NCBI GenBank assembly: GCA_903881535.1
Contig: CAIRTT010000474.1
Span: forward strand, 1 to 6,570
Length of the DNA: 6,570 nt
Reading direction: 5' to 3'
Origin: an uncultured Armatimonadota bacterium
GTDB lineage: Bacteria; Armatimonadota; Armatimonadia; Armatimonadales; Armatimonadaceae
A program made the translations under genes and the position numbers. The notes beneath the pieces were generated by a model, which saw only the letters and a list, made by a program, of their open reading frames with translations, had not been told where the DNA came from and did not search any database. Numbering within the stretch: position 1 is the stretch's first letter; each line of letters begins with the position of its first letter. Below, piece by piece: positions 6,305 to 6,570 of the stretch.

Positions 6305-6570
6305 ATGTCAACCATATTGTGGTTAGTACCGCTCATCCCGCTCATTGGTGCCATTATCAATGGAACCATTGGGTCCAAGCTTGGCGAACGATTGTCCTCC
6401 GGTATTGCTATCCTCAGTGTTATTGCTGCCTTTATCGCTGCGATTACAGTTGTTGCTGGAGTAAGTAGCAGTCCCGGACACTTTGTTGAGTCCAATACAG
6501 TTGCGTGGATGTCTGTTCCTGGAACTCCTCTGTCCATTCCATTCAGTTTCCATGTTGACCCTCTTAACGG
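6305..6570 (+). CDS. nuoL: NADH-quinone oxidoreductase subunit L (ND5-like antiporter subunit), 5' part only
   Basis: NuoL is the distal antiporter-like proton-pumping subunit of the membrane arm, usually a little over 600 residues. Only the first 88 codons are here, and the frame is open at the window edge. The first helix, starting LWLVPLIPLIGAIINGTIG (5-23), is the characteristic NuoL N-terminus. A second helix covers about 33-53. The segment near 78-88 (FSFHVDPLN) matches the start of the family's conserved core, where F-x-(V/L)-DPL precedes the next helix. The lysines and glutamate of the proton channel lie beyond the window. NuoL is favoured over NuoM or NuoN by gene order after nuoK and by this N-terminus. 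It extends past the right edge and cannot be judged for completeness. Confidence 0.95.
   Translation, partial: MSTILWLVPLIPLIGAIINGTIGSKLGERLSSGIAILSVIAAFIAAITVVAGVSSSPGHFVESNTVAWMSVPGTPLSIPFSFHVDPLN

Noticed and set aside
1..6570. A novel system, such as a defence, mobile or CRISPR locus
   Set aside because: Every part of the window is accounted for by complex I genes in canonical order with intact motifs. No foreign insertion, repeat array or unknown large gene is present.

Overview
The window is a continuous stretch of a nuo operon encoding proton-pumping NADH:quinone oxidoreductase (respiratory complex I). All genes lie on the + strand in the canonical order nuoE-F-G-H-I-J-K-L. nuoE is cut by the left edge (its C-terminal 89 residues are present) and nuoL by the right edge (its first 88 residues are present). 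The six genes between them, nuoF to nuoK, are complete and intact. No RNA gene, mobile element, CRISPR array, terminator or internal promoter could be supported.

Layout: 1-270 nuoE (3' part); 271-1581 nuoF; 1589-3535 nuoG; 3535-4902 nuoH; 4906-5385 nuoI; 5385-5432 a possible 15-codon ORF bridging nuoI and nuoJ; 5429-5992 nuoJ; 5992-6297 nuoK; 6305-6570 nuoL (5' part). Coding density is essentially 100%. The only gap above 10 bases between recognised genes is the 43 bases between nuoI and nuoJ, and the mini-ORF fills it. The other junctions either overlap by one base (nuoG/H, nuoJ/K), abut (nuoE/F) or are 3-7 bases apart. Every start is ATG, and most are preceded by a purine-rich Shine-Dalgarno sequence. 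This implies one transcript and coupled translation.

How the genes work together: NuoE, NuoF and NuoG form the NADH-oxidising arm. FMN in NuoF takes hydride from NADH, and electrons pass along Fe-S clusters in NuoF, NuoG and NuoI to quinone, which is reduced at the junction with NuoH. NuoJ, NuoK and NuoL belong to the membrane arm that moves protons. The ligands expected for the Fe-S clusters in the visible parts of NuoE, F, G and I are all there, as are the two key membrane glutamates of NuoK, so the complex looks functional.

Organism: a Gram-negative or Gram-positive bacterium with an aerobic or anaerobic respiratory chain, base composition near 50% GC and a clear anti-SD preference (AAGGAGG type). 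NuoG and NuoF are separate from each other, NuoG keeps the N7 cluster ligands, and NuoI has an ENTDQDRKSPGER-type insertion between its two ferredoxin motifs. These traits remind me of the Deinococcus/Actinobacteria/Armatimonadota-like types rather than enterobacteria. This is a weak inference from memory of family sequences, and no lineage can be assigned from the window alone.

This is a housekeeping region. The points most worth a second look are the mini-ORF that couples nuoI to nuoJ, an enlarged NuoH with two loop expansions and an apparent extra C-terminal membrane helix, and a compact NuoG that keeps the N7 site.
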